Below are positions 18,656 to 26,965 of a stretch of 64,000 bases of DNA, in pieces. Position 1 is the stretch's first letter; the number at the start of each line of letters is the position of its first letter. The notes beneath the pieces were generated by a model that had not been told where the DNA came from, did no database searches, and saw only the letters and a program-made list of their open reading frames with translations. The position numbers and the translations under genes are program-made. The DNA comes from Mycobacterium fragae (GTDB lineage Bacteria > Actinomycetota > Actinomycetes > Mycobacteriales > Mycobacteriaceae): assembly GCF_002102185.1 (NCBI RefSeq), contig NZ_LQOW01000024.1, positions 62,001 through 126,000 of the forward strand. Direction: 5' to 3'.

Positions 18656-19131
18656 AAATCAAACTGGCGATCCGCGAGCTGCACCGCTCGGAACGCAAAC
18701 TGGCCCACCAACTCAACGTGATGGCGGCCCGGCATCGCACCGACCAGGAGATCTACCACGTGGCGCACGACTTGGCCGGCTGGTCGCGGAATCACCTGCG
18801 GGAGTTGGCCGAGCATGGCCGTCACTATGGTCTGCGACTGTCGGCCAACCCGCGAACAAGCGTCTTGACCGGTTTTCTGCAGACCCGGATGAGTCGCATG
18901 TTACGAAAGCGTCCGGAACCCGGACTGTTACTGCTCGCCGATCTGCGGCAACTCCACCGGCTGGCCGCCGGGGCGTCGGTGGACTGGGAGCTGCTGGGCC
19001 AGGCCGCGCAGGCGGCGAAAGACGAAGAGCTGCTCGAGTTGACGTCGCGCTGCCATCCGGAGACGCTGCGCCAAATGCGTTGGGCCAACGCGATGCTCAA
19101 ACAGCTTTCGCCGCAAGTGCTGACCAGTTAG
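18652..19131 (+). CDS. Hypothetical helical protein coupled to the molybdo-oxidoreductase
   Basis: 159 residues starting at ATG 18652, which overlaps the preceding stop as ATGA. It is almost entirely helical and basic, rich in Arg, Leu and His (IRELHRSERKLAHQLNVMAARH, HVAHDLAGWSRNHLRELAEHG, LTSRCHPETLRQMRWANAML). The repeated histidines and bundle-like spacing would suit a four-helix metal- or thiol-handling protein, but no family motif is recognised. Coupling to the oxidoreductase suggests a partner or maturation role. It is convergent with, and overlaps by four bases, the patatin gene. Confidence 0.6.
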   Translation: MKIKLAIRELHRSERKLAHQLNVMAARHRTDQEIYHVAHDLAGWSRNHLRELAEHGRHYGLRLSANPRTSVLTGFLQTRMSRMLRKRPEPGLLLLADLRQLHRLAAGASVDWELLGQAAQAAKDEELLELTSRCHPETLRQMRWANAMLKQLSPQVLTS

Positions 19132-20147
19132 CGTCGCCAATAGCGATTGAGGTAATCCTCCCAGTCCCAGTGGGACAGGAATGTCTGCGCCGCGTCATAG
19201 CCGCGCTCGTAGAGCGCATCCATCTGCCTGCGGGAGATCTTGAAGTCGAGAAAGCCGACGTCGGTCGAATCCACCCGGATGGCCCGCGCACTGACCCACG
19301 GCTGGCTCAGGTAGGCCTGGTCATGGCCGACGATCATCGTGGTAATCAGGTCTTCAAGCAGAGTCGGACCGCCGAACCAATGCAGCGGCGCCAGCCCGGG
19401 AATCACCTTGTCGTTGCCCTGCGGAAGGTTCGGTAGCACGGTGACGCCGAAAGTTGGCCAGCGCGGCGGTTTGCCGTCCGGCCGGGCGAACGAGTCGATC
19501 GGGAAGTTCGACAGCAGCCCGCCGTCCACCAACGTCGACGTCGTGCCGCCGGCACTGGTCAGCTTGGCTGGGCGGAAGAAGAACGGGATCGCCATCGACG
19601 CCCGAACGGCATCGGCGACCGGCTGCTCGTCAGGGTCCAGCCCGTAGAGGCGGCGGTAGTCCCAGGGCAGCCGCACCATCTGGCCGGTGGTCACGTCGGC
19701 GACGGTGACCACCAGCTTGTAGCGCCGCTCCGGCAGCAGGTTGTCGTCGTCGACGGCCAGATCCCCGAAGGTCCGCACACCCAGGTTCTGCAACTCAGAG
19801 CGAACCCAGTCGTGCGCGAAATCGCCTTTGTAGATGCCTTCTTCGCTCAGCACGCCCCAGGCCGGGCCGAGCAGCGGGATGCCGGTGATCGGCGTGGGGT
19901 CGAGGAACTTGCGGTAGGGCACCGTCATCGCCAGCTCCCGCACCTGCTCGGGCGTCAGCTGATAATCACCACCACGCGAGCCGGCGGCCAGGATCGCGCC
20001 GACGACCGAGCCGGCTGACGTGCCCGAGACGCGCTGGACGGCGTAACCGGCCTCCATCAGCGCCACTATTGCGCCGACCAGGCCGATGCCCTTGACGCCG
20101 CCGCCGGACAGCACAAGATCCGCCTTCAATGGCGTGGTTGCGGTCAT
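19128..20147 (-). CDS. Patatin-like phospholipase family protein
   Basis: 339 residues. The patatin catalytic set is complete: oxyanion glycine loop SGGGVKGIG (near residue 14), nucleophile elbow GTSAGS (near residue 42) and catalytic aspartate in VDGGLLSNFP (near residue 207). Patatins are Ser/Asp dyad lipid acyl hydrolases. No signal peptide or membrane segment is apparent, so the enzyme is probably cytosolic or peripherally bound. It is encoded alone on this strand. Confidence 0.88.
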   Translation of the reverse strand: MTATTPLKADLVLSGGGVKGIGLVGAIVALMEAGYAVQRVSGTSAGSVVGAILAAGSRGGDYQLTPEQVRELAMTVPYRKFLDPTPITGIPLLGPAWGVLSEEGIYKGDFAHDWVRSELQNLGVRTFGDLAVDDDNLLPERRYKLVVTVADVTTGQMVRLPWDYRRLYGLDPDEQPVADAVRASMAIPFFFRPAKLTSAGGTTSTLVDGGLLSNFPIDSFARPDGKPPRWPTFGVTVLPNLPQGNDKVIPGLAPLHWFGGPTLLEDLITTMIVGHDQAYLSQPWVSARAIRVDSTDVGFLDFKISRRQMDALYERGYDAAQTFLSHWDWEDYLNRYWRR

Positions 20148-20208
20148 GGCTCCCCTCCTTACTCGAGCCTAAGGGTGGGCATCGGCGCGACGGGCCCGCG
20201 ACACCGCT

Positions 20209-20271
20209 GTCACATCTGCCACGCCAGTCCCCGCGAAGAAGGATGCGACGTTCTGCCCGCCTCGTAGCGAC
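20209..20271 (+). repeat. Dispersed intergenic repeat, copy D (63 bp)
   Basis: It aligns without gaps over 63 bases to copies at 38371, 42625 and 44923. The last 18 bases, TGCCCGCCTCGTAGCGAC, are identical to the copy at 42625, and the first section (GTCACATCTG) matches closely. The central part is the most divergent of the four. It lies in the 205-base spacer between the divergent patatin and isomerase-type genes and is otherwise non-coding. Confidence 0.65.
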
Positions 20272-20352
20272 AACCCACGGTGGAGTGCTCGACGCGTCGA
20301 CCCTAGTCGCTCGAACGCGGGCACAAACCCACCGCGGTCATATCCTTGGCGG

Positions 20353-20988
20353 ATGGATCGGGATCAAATTCATGCGGCTACGGCCCAGGAGCGCCGCCGC
20401 ATCGCCGATCTGATTGACGATCTTGACGAGGCGCAGCTGTCGACTCCCAGCCTGTGTACAGGGTGGGACATAAAGACGGTGGGCGCTCACCTGGTGAGCT
20501 TTTTGGCCGAGGGCAATTTCAGGGTTACCCGGTTTGGCATGCACCGCGGCGGTCCTGATGGGGCAATCGATGAGGCCGCGCGCCGCTATGCGAAGCGGCC
20601 AGCTACCGAAATCGCTGCAAGTCTGCGCGATCTCGCTGATCGCCGCTACTGGAGGCCCCCGCCGCAAGCGCCGGGTCTGCTGGCCGAAGTCTTGGCCCAT
20701 AGCGGCGACATCAGAATCCCACTTGGGCTCCCGTTGGAACTCGATCCGCAGACGACTGCAATCGCGCTGGACTTCTTGACCGGCCCCGCGCCACTCGGTC
20801 TCGTCCCGCTTGGACGACTGCGCGGGATTCGCTTGCGGGCCACCGACATGGACCGAACGTGGGGTAAAGGCAAGGAAATCCGCGGGCGGGCAGCCGAATT
20901 GCTGATGGCTGCAGTGGGCCGCCCAACCGTGCTCGATGCGCTCGACGGGCCAGGTGTACCCGCGCTGCGTCACCGGATGTCTCGCTGA
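20353..20988 (+). CDS. Maleylpyruvate isomerase-family mycothiol-dependent protein
   Basis: 211 residues. The N-terminal DinB-like MDMPI domain is visible: ERRRIADLIDDLDEAQLSTPSLCTGWDIKTVGAHLVSF, where the TPSLCxGWD and VGAHLV segments are typical. The family (TIGR03083) uses mycothiol as cofactor and binds metal through conserved histidines. A further helical section is PAPLGLVPLGRLRGIRLRATD. The specific reaction is unknown and maleylpyruvate isomerisation should not be assumed. It is a single gene convergent with cynS. Confidence 0.75.
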   Translation: MDRDQIHAATAQERRRIADLIDDLDEAQLSTPSLCTGWDIKTVGAHLVSFLAEGNFRVTRFGMHRGGPDGAIDEAARRYAKRPATEIAASLRDLADRRYWRPPPQAPGLLAEVLAHSGDIRIPLGLPLELDPQTTAIALDFLTGPAPLGLVPLGRLRGIRLRATDMDRTWGKGKEIRGRAAELLMAAVGRPTVLDALDGPGVPALRHRMSR

Positions 20989-21000
20989 CCCTAAATGCTC

Positions 21001-21456
21001 TCAGCCTTCTGCCGAGATCCAGTCGTAGGGAAGGAATTTCCCGTCGAAGGTGACGACAACACGGTCGCCCGACGGATGCGGTTTCTTTTTCAGGTCGACG
21101 CTGAAGTTGATGGCACTCATGATCCCGTCGCCGAACTGCTCATGGATGAGCTCTTTGATCGCTCCGCCGTAGACCTGCAAGGCTTCGTAGAACCGGTAGA
21201 TGGTCGGGTCGGTCGGCACCGCGGTGGGTAGCCCGCCGCGCATCGGCGGCGCCGCCAGCACTGCGATCGCTGAGTCGTCGAGGCCCAGCATCTCGACCAG
21301 GACCTTGCCGAGCTCGGCGGGAATCGGGTGCTGACCCAGCAGTGCCGACGTGGTCCACATGACCGGCCGGTCGATGGCGTCGGCCAGCTCCTGCCAGCTC
21401 AGACCCTTGGCCAGCCGCGCGACGACGATCTGTTCGGTGATCTCGTTTCTGGTCAT
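21001..21456 (-). CDS. cynS: Cyanate hydratase (cyanase)
   Basis: 151 residues from the ATG giving MTRNEITEQIVVARLAKGLSW; an ATG four codons upstream is also possible. The N-terminal helical DNA-binding-like domain precedes the catalytic C-terminal domain with the active-site Arg and Glu in YRFYEALQVYG and the active-site Ser in GIMSAINFSVD. Cyanase converts cyanate and bicarbonate to ammonia and CO2 as a decamer. No carbonic anhydrase or cyanate transporter gene is adjacent, so this copy is solitary. Confidence 0.92.
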   Translation of the reverse strand: MTRNEITEQIVVARLAKGLSWQELADAIDRPVMWTTSALLGQHPIPAELGKVLVEMLGLDDSAIAVLAAPPMRGGLPTAVPTDPTIYRFYEALQVYGGAIKELIHEQFGDGIMSAINFSVDLKKKPHPSGDRVVVTFDGKFLPYDWISAEG

Positions 21457-21488
21457 GCCTACCAGCATGCCCCGCTGCGCTTAACGTG

Positions 21489-23309
21489 TCAGAAGGCGTC
21501 GTCGGCGACGTCCATCAGCTCGGTGTCGACGTTCTCGACGACGACCCGGGTCGCCGAGATTGTCGGCAGGATGGTCTTGGCGAAGAACGAGGCGGCAGCA
21601 AGCTTGCCGCGGTAGAAGGAGTCGTCGGCGCCGGCATCGAGTGCGGCCGCGGCGACGTCGGCCTGCACGAGCAGTCGCCACCCGACGAGCAGGTCGCCGA
21701 CGGCGTGTAGGAAAGCCACCGACACCAGCCCGATCTTGTACAGCTCCATCGGGTTACGTTGTGCGGCAAGCAGATACGTGGTGATCGTACCGGTCATCGC
21801 CTGCACGTCGGACAGCGCGGCCGCCAGCAGTGCACGCTCGGCCTTGAGCCGGTCGCCGGCGATGTTGTCGATGAACGCCGCGATCTGCTCGCCGAGGTGC
21901 GCAAAGGCCACGCCTTGGTCGCGTGCGATCTTGCGGAACACGAAGTCAAGCGACTGGATCGCGGTGGTGCCTTCGTAGAGCGAGTCGATCCTGGTATCGC
22001 GGAGGTATTGCTCGATGGGATAGTCCTTCAGAAAGCCGGAGCCGCCGAGGGTTTGAAGGCTTTCATTGATCCACTGGTAGGACTTCTCGGATCCGACACC
22101 TTTGATGATCGGCAGCAGCAGGTCGTACACACGCGCCGCCAAGTCGGCGTCCACACCCGCCAACGGCGCGACTCCGAACTCGTCGTAGTACGAGGCGGCG
22201 TACATGTACAGTGCGCGCAGCCCTTCGGCATAAGACTTCTGCAACATCAGGCTTCGCCGCACATCCGGATGGCGAGTGATGGGCACCCGGGGCGCGGTCT
22301 TGTCCGTGAACTGGGTCAGGTCCGGGCCCTGCACACGCTGCTGCGCATAGTCGAGCGCGTGCAGATACGCGGTCGACAACGTCCCGATGGACTTGACGCC
22401 GACCATCATCCGCGCGTACTGGATGGCCTTGAACATCTGGGCGATGCCGTCGTGCACGTCGCCGGCCAGGTACCCGACGGCGGGGATGCCGGTCGCGCCG
22501 AAGGTCAACTCGCAGGTCGGCGACGCCTTGATGCCCATCTTGTCTTCCAGGGCCGTCGCGAACACCCCGTTGCGCTCACGCAGGTCCAGTGTGTCGGGGT
22601 CGAACAGGTATTTCGGGACGTAGAACAGGCTGAGGCCTTTCGTACCGGGTCCGGCACCCTCCGGACGTGCCAGCACCAGGTGGAACAGGTTCTCCGCGGT
22701 GTCACCGACGTCGCCGCCGGAGATGAACCGCTTCACACCCTCGATGTGCCAGGTGCCGTCCGGTTGCGGAATCGCCTTGGTGCGGCCTGCGCCGACGTCG
22801 GAACCCGCGTCAGGCTCGGTCAGCGCCATCGTGCCCGTCCAGCCGCGCTCCAAACCTATTCGCGCCCAACGCTTCTGCTGCTCGGTGCCGACAAGCGCGA
22901 GCACTTGCGACATGACCGGAGTGCTGTACCACTGAATGGCCGGGTTGGCGCAGATCATCATCTCGTTGACCGCCCAGACCAGCGGGGCCGGTGCCGGCAT
23001 ACCACCGATCACCTCGGACATGCCTATCCGCCACCATCCCGCGTCCTTGAATGCGGCGACGGCGGGCCGCACCGAATCCGGCACCGCGATGGTGTGCTCG
23101 TCCGGAAGGAACCGCGGCGGGTTGCGGTCGGCGTCGACGAACGAATCCGCGATAGGTCCCTCGGACAGCCGCGCCACCTCGCGGAGAATCTCACGCACCG
23201 TCGCGGTATCCAGGTCGCCGTATGCGCCTGAGTCGAGCACGGCGTCGAGGCCGAGGACCTCGAACAAATTGAACTCCAGGTCTCGCACGTTCGATCGGTA
23301 GTGGCCCAT
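21489..23309 (-). CDS. Acyl-CoA dehydrogenase, FadE5-type
   Basis: 606 residues from ATG 23309, which yields [20 protein letters not shown], matching the FadE5 N-terminus. An in-frame start 18 codons upstream would run into the vapBC operator region. Motifs include [16 protein letters not shown] and [57 protein letters not shown], the FAD site [22 protein letters not shown] and the catalytic base region [18 protein letters not shown]. The extra C-terminal domain is typical of the FadE5 group. It performs the first step of acyl-CoA beta-oxidation; chain-length preference is unknown. It is divergent from vapBC. Confidence 0.88.
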   Translation of the reverse strand: MGHYRSNVRDLEFNLFEVLGLDAVLDSGAYGDLDTATVREILREVARLSEGPIADSFVDADRNPPRFLPDEHTIAVPDSVRPAVAAFKDAGWWRIGMSEVIGGMPAPAPLVWAVNEMMICANPAIQWYSTPVMSQVLALVGTEQQKRWARIGLERGWTGTMALTEPDAGSDVGAGRTKAIPQPDGTWHIEGVKRFISGGDVGDTAENLFHLVLARPEGAGPGTKGLSLFYVPKYLFDPDTLDLRERNGVFATALEDKMGIKASPTCELTFGATGIPAVGYLAGDVHDGIAQMFKAIQYARMMVGVKSIGTLSTAYLHALDYAQQRVQGPDLTQFTDKTAPRVPITRHPDVRRSLMLQKSYAEGLRALYMYAASYYDEFGVAPLAGVDADLAARVYDLLLPIIKGVGSEKSYQWINESLQTLGGSGFLKDYPIEQYLRDTRIDSLYEGTTAIQSLDFVFRKIARDQGVAFAHLGEQIAAFIDNIAGDRLKAERALLAAALSDVQAMTGTITTYLLAAQRNPMELYKIGLVSVAFLHAVGDLLVGWRLLVQADVAAAALDAGADDSFYRGKLAAASFFAKTILPTISATRVVVENVDTELMDVADDAF

Positions 23310-23365
23310 CGGGTGATTGCACCACGGGAAGCCGGGTGACAGCGCTGGTTTCGCCGGCGCCAAAC

Positions 23366-23387
23366 TGTACTACGAATAAGTAGTACA
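23366..23387. promoter_or_regulatory. Probable VapBC operator: perfect 8-bp inverted repeat
   Basis: TGTACTAC, six bases (GAATAA), then GTAGTACA: a perfect inverted repeat ending nine bases before the vapB start. AT content here is well above the surroundings. VapB antitoxins bind such palindromes to autorepress their operon. It also lies upstream of the divergent acyl-CoA dehydrogenase gene. Confidence 0.7.
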
Positions 23388-23395
23388 CTGACTGT

Positions 23396-23668
23396 ATGTC
23401 TGAGGTCCCCGTTCGTGAGCTGAACCAAAATACTGCTGGCGTGCTCGCACGGGTCAAACGTGGGGAACAGATCGATATCACCGAACGCGGAGCCGTCGTG
23501 GCCCGCCTGGTCCCCGCGCAGGAAAACCCTCTAGCCGAAATGATCAGTGCTGGAAAGCTTCGTCCAGCCACCCTCAGCGGCCCGGCGCCACGCCCATCCG
23601 GTCCGATCAAGACAGACCATGAGGCCGGGCAACTGCTGCGGGAGCTGCGAGACACCGAGCGCTATTGA
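23396..23668 (+). CDS. vapB: VapB antitoxin (Phd/YefM-type)
   Basis: 90 residues. The N-terminal Phd/YefM DNA-binding fold is clear: VPVRELNQNTAGVLARVKRGEQIDITERGAVVARLVP. The C-terminal half is the flexible toxin-neutralising tail. It binds and inhibits the PIN toxin encoded immediately after it and likely represses the operon through the palindrome just upstream. The stop overlaps the vapC start (TGATG). Confidence 0.9.
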   Translation: MSEVPVRELNQNTAGVLARVKRGEQIDITERGAVVARLVPAQENPLAEMISAGKLRPATLSGPAPRPSGPIKTDHEAGQLLRELRDTERY

Positions 23669-24066
23669 TGCTGTACCTAGACACGTCGGCGTTGATGAAA
23701 CTGATACGGCGTGAAGCCGAAAGCGATGCCCTCGCTGACTGGCTTGACACCCAGGCACCGGCGCCGTGGGTGTCGTCGATGCTCATCGAGGTTGAACTGC
23801 CTCACGCACTGCGCCGGATTGAGCCCGCGCTGCTTGCCGATGTTCCGGCGATCGTGTCCCGAGTAGCGCGCTATGAAATCGACGAGGTGGTCCGCGCCGC
23901 TGCCGCAGCGTATCCGGACACCGCGTTACGGTCGCTGGATGCAATTCATCTCGCGACCGGGGATGCGGTGTTCGGCTCGCAGTTGACCGCGTTCGTCACC
24001 TACGACGAACGCCTCCTCACTGCGGCAGCAGACGCAGGCCTGCCGATCGCTGCTCCGGGTCGCTGA
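23668..24066 (+). CDS. vapC: VapC toxin (PIN-domain ribonuclease)
   Basis: 132 residues from ATG 23668, overlapping the vapB stop. PIN-domain acidic residues are present: YLDTSALMKL (first Asp), a glutamate in the IEVELPHALRR segment, SLDAIHLATG (third acidic position) and FVTYDERLLTAAADAG (fourth). VapC toxins are Mg-dependent endoribonucleases that cut tRNA or rRNA. All catalytic positions look intact, so the pair should be functional. Confidence 0.92.
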   Translation: MLYLDTSALMKLIRREAESDALADWLDTQAPAPWVSSMLIEVELPHALRRIEPALLADVPAIVSRVARYEIDEVVRAAAAAYPDTALRSLDAIHLATGDAVFGSQLTAFVTYDERLLTAAADAGLPIAAPGR

Positions 24067-24085
24067 GAGCCGCTACGCTCGGTCA

Positions 24086-24883
24086 ATGACACTTCCACCG
24101 CCATCGGCAGGATCGGTCGCCGTGGTCACCGGCGCATCCTCAGGCATCGGCGAGCAATTCGCCCGTCAACTCGTGGCCCGCGGCTACCGCGTCGTCGTCA
24201 CTGCCCGTCGGGAGGACCGGCTGCAGAAGTTGTGCACCGAACTCGGCGGCGACGAGCACGCGGTCGCGGTCGGTACCGATCTCGCGGTTCCGGAGGAGCG
24301 AGACCGGCTGGCCGCGCGGATTGACGAGCTGGGCGCGCAGGTCGACATCCTGGTGAACAATGCGGGGCTGGGCATCTACACGAAGTTCGGCGCCGAGGGT
24401 CGCGACAAGGAACTGCAGATGCTGCGCGTCGATGTCGAGGCGGTGGTCGATCTGATGCTGCGCTACCTGCCGGGCATGGTCGATCGCGGGCGCGGCGCGA
24501 TCATCAACCTGTCATCGGTGTCCGGATTCCAGCCCGCGCCGTACAACGCCGGCTATGCCGCCGCGAAAGCCTATGTGCTGTGGTTGTCCGAGGCCGTCAA
24601 CGCCGAAGTCGCGGACGCCGGTGTGACGGTCACCGCGGTGTGCCCCGGTCCGGTGCCGACGGAGTTTCAGGCCACCAACGACGCCGATTTCCTGGTCGGC
24701 CGGCTACCGAGCTTTGCCCACGTCTCCGCCGAGCGGGTCGCGGCCGACGCCCTGAAGGCCGCGGAGCGTGGCCGCGCGTCGGTGGTGCCGGGCGGCCCGC
24801 ACGTGCGGTCTTTCCTGAAGTCCTCCCGGTACATACCGACTCCGTTGGCCTTGCCGGTCGTCACGCGAATGTATAAGCGGTAG
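24086..24883 (+). CDS. Short-chain dehydrogenase/reductase
   Basis: 265 residues of classical SDR type. The cofactor motif TGASSGIG lies near residue 15 and basic residues after the second strand (TARREDR) suggest NADP(H). NNAG is near residue 92, the catalytic Ser in NLSSVSG near 144 and the YxxxK motif in YAAAKAY near 157. The substrate is not predictable. It lies 20 bases after vapC and is convergent with the lipoprotein gene. Confidence 0.9.
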   Translation: MTLPPPSAGSVAVVTGASSGIGEQFARQLVARGYRVVVTARREDRLQKLCTELGGDEHAVAVGTDLAVPEERDRLAARIDELGAQVDILVNNAGLGIYTKFGAEGRDKELQMLRVDVEAVVDLMLRYLPGMVDRGRGAIINLSSVSGFQPAPYNAGYAAAKAYVLWLSEAVNAEVADAGVTVTAVCPGPVPTEFQATNDADFLVGRLPSFAHVSAERVAADALKAAERGRASVVPGGPHVRSFLKSSRYIPTPLALPVVTRMYKR

Positions 24884-24886
24884 CGG

Positions 24887-26149
24887 CTATTTGCCGGCCA
24901 ACATCCGGTATTGGGCCGATACCTGCTGCATCACGTCTTTCTTGTCGTTGGAGAAGACGGTGTAGGCATAGCGATCCGCCGAGGCGACGCACTTGTAGTG
25001 CCACGCAACCCATCTCCACGTCGCCGCCGCCGTCGGCGGCAGGAAATCCTTTGTCCGCATGAAGCATCGAGCGCCGGGAAGACCGGGCACCCCGCCGAAC
25101 GCTTTGGCGCCGGCCGTCTTGTCGATGTCGTCGGCGATGCGGTCGGCGAGTTGGCCGGCCGCATCTTCGTCGCGGGCCTGATACACCGTCGCCAACCGTT
25201 GTGTCACCCAGTCGACGCCGCTTCCCCCGAACAGCGTGGCGGCCTGCACCGGGTCGTTCTCGAAGTGCAGCCACGCCTTCGACCCCCACGCACCGATCAT
25301 GACCGGCTGCGCCACGCCGTCGCCGTACAGGGTTTCGGCCAACACCTTTCCGGTGGGGTCTTTCGGCAAGTCGCCTAGCCTTGCCGGGTCGGTGGGCTGG
25401 AAGTGATCAATCTGCTTCTGCTGCTGGATCAGAGCGTCGAAGACCATGTTCTCCGCGGAGATCCCCAAGATCTCGTTGGTCTTGGCGACGTATGCGTATT
25501 GGTGTAGGACGTAGGGCCCGTGCGCGGCGAAACTCTGCACCATCGTGCGATCAGCCAGGGTATAGGTCGTCGCCAAAGCCTCGGGATGGTCGCGAATCGC
25601 GACCGGTTGGTGCGGCGATTCGGCGGGCCCGGTCGGATTGGCGGCCGCCATCTCCGTCGCGGCCGCGCTGGCGGCACCGGGATCGGGGAACCGCAGTACC
25701 GCGTTGAGCAGTCCGCGCGGCGTGCCGGTGGCCGATACCCGTTGCGACGAGAATCCGGCGATAAACCCATGGGCCCCGGCGATTCCCGGCAGGGGATCAT
25801 CCAGAATGCGGTCGAGATCGTGTGCCGAGCCGATCGCCCCGTTTTGGATCGCTGTCTCGACCGGCGGGCGCTGACGCAGGGCGACGTCGACCTGCCAGGG
25901 GCCGACGACGTACTCGGCCATCCGCTGACCTTCCAGGTAACCGCGCAGGGTCACATCGTCGCCGGCGGGACCGAACGGGTGACCCCCTGCCGTCGGGTAG
26001 GCGCCGGTGTCCATCAACGCGACATTCGCCTCGTCGGAGGCCCGAACCTTGGTCGCCACGCCGGACACCGTGGCGGTGCACCCGACCAGCGCCGCCGCGG
26101 CCAACGTAAGCAGGAGGGTTATGGCCAGCAGGTCCCGAGTGCGTCGCAT
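24887..26149 (-). CDS. Exported lipoprotein (DUF7373-like)
   Basis: 420 residues. A type II signal peptide is present: a basic MRRTRD start, a hydrophobic core LLAITLLLTLAAAAL and a lipobox LVGC near residue 24, so the mature protein is tethered to the outer face of the membrane. The mature chain resembles actinobacterial sensor-like lipoproteins (DUF7373). It has two cysteines (GARCFMRT and HYKCVASAD) near the C-terminus that could form a disulfide. No enzymatic motif is recognised. Confidence 0.75.
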   Translation of the reverse strand: MRRTRDLLAITLLLTLAAAALVGCTATVSGVATKVRASDEANVALMDTGAYPTAGGHPFGPAGDDVTLRGYLEGQRMAEYVVGPWQVDVALRQRPPVETAIQNGAIGSAHDLDRILDDPLPGIAGAHGFIAGFSSQRVSATGTPRGLLNAVLRFPDPGAASAAATEMAAANPTGPAESPHQPVAIRDHPEALATTYTLADRTMVQSFAAHGPYVLHQYAYVAKTNEILGISAENMVFDALIQQQKQIDHFQPTDPARLGDLPKDPTGKVLAETLYGDGVAQPVMIGAWGSKAWLHFENDPVQAATLFGGSGVDWVTQRLATVYQARDEDAAGQLADRIADDIDKTAGAKAFGGVPGLPGARCFMRTKDFLPPTAAATWRWVAWHYKCVASADRYAYTVFSNDKKDVMQQVSAQYRMLAGK

Positions 26150-26197
26150 AGATGGTTAGCATGCCGCATGGCCGGCATCGTCGCGCCCGCGAATCGG

Positions 26198-26650
26198 TCA
26201 GCCGGTGGTGTGAACGATCAGCACATCGATCTTGGCCCGGCTGGCGAGAGCTCCGGGGATCGAGAACACCCGCCCGACGATCGCGGATCGCGCGTTCAGT
26301 CCCACATTGCCGACCACCAGCAGGTCGGCCCCGACCTCCTCGGCCACGTCTACCAGTGCATGGACCGGAGCGTCTTCGATCGGCCGGTCCTCGATGTTCT
26401 TCGCCCCGGCCGCCTTGGCTCGCTCGCGGGCGTCGCGCAAGATCCCGTAGATCGGCGCGGCGCCGGTCACTTTGTAGGCCTCCTGTCCCAGGGCGTCGGC
26501 CGCGCGCGCATCCTCTTTGGGCCGGGTGTAGCCCGTCGCGATGATCAGCTTTGCGTCCGATTCGGCGGCAATCTCGCCTGCACGCTCGACCGCGCGCAGT
26601 GACGAGTCCGAGCCGTCGGTGCCGACGACGACGGTCTGATAGGTCGACAT
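26198..26650 (-). CDS. Universal stress protein (UspA family)
   Basis: 150 residues from ATG 26650, with a strong GGAGGG ribosome site. The fold signature runs from VVVGTDGSDSSLRAVERAGEIA to LLVVGNVGLNARSAIVGRVFSIPGALA. The ATP-binding GxxG...G(S/T) motif is somewhat divergent (GNVG then GRVFS). Such proteins bind ATP or cAMP and accumulate in stress or hypoxia in mycobacteria. It is 24 bases downstream of the duplicated antitoxin-like gene on the same strand. Confidence 0.88.
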   Translation of the reverse strand: MSTYQTVVVGTDGSDSSLRAVERAGEIAAESDAKLIIATGYTRPKEDARAADALGQEAYKVTGAAPIYGILRDARERAKAAGAKNIEDRPIEDAPVHALVDVAEEVGADLLVVGNVGLNARSAIVGRVFSIPGALASRAKIDVLIVHTTG

Positions 26651-26673
26651 TTGCCCTCCTCTCCTCGCAGCGC

Positions 26674-26946
26674 TCAGGCCGACACGATCCGAGCGACCGG
26701 CGCGCCGCCGCGGATGACTTCGATCGTCTGCCCTGCCTGAACCTTGTCGAAACACCGCCCGGCGCGCTTTCGCAGTTCGTCAAGCCCTACCCGACCACCG
26801 GAGTCGGGTCCCCAGTCACCGGGCGATACCATCCGGGCCACCAGCTTGCCGCGACGGATGACATCGATCGTCTCCCCCGCTACCACCCGCTCGAGATAGT
26901 TACACGCATTGCTCCGAAGTTGGCCCAGCCCAATCACTTCCCGCAT
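26674..26946 (-). CDS. Tandem-duplicated Phd/VapB-like protein without a toxin
   Basis: 90 residues formed by two copies of the Phd/YefM N-terminal fold. Residues 4-41 read IGLGQLRSNACNYLERV then AGETIDVIRRGKLVARMV, and residues 53-90 read VGLDELRKRAGRCFDKV then AGQTIEVIRGGAPVARIV. Normal antitoxins have one such unit followed by a toxin-binding tail; here the tail is replaced by a second unit and no toxin gene is present. It may be a single-chain DNA-binding pseudo-dimer. It lies between the mce operon and the universal stress protein gene, on the same strand. Confidence 0.75.
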   Translation of the reverse strand: MREVIGLGQLRSNACNYLERVVAGETIDVIRRGKLVARMVSPGDWGPDSGGRVGLDELRKRAGRCFDKVQAGQTIEVIRGGAPVARIVSA

Positions 26947-26965
26947 TTCGCTCCGATCCTCGTAT

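Noticed and set aside
21759..23231. A 490-codon plus-strand frame opposite the acyl-CoA dehydrogenase
   Set aside because: The minus strand encodes an unmistakable FadE5-type enzyme. The plus-strand translation is low-complexity and has no recognisable fold.
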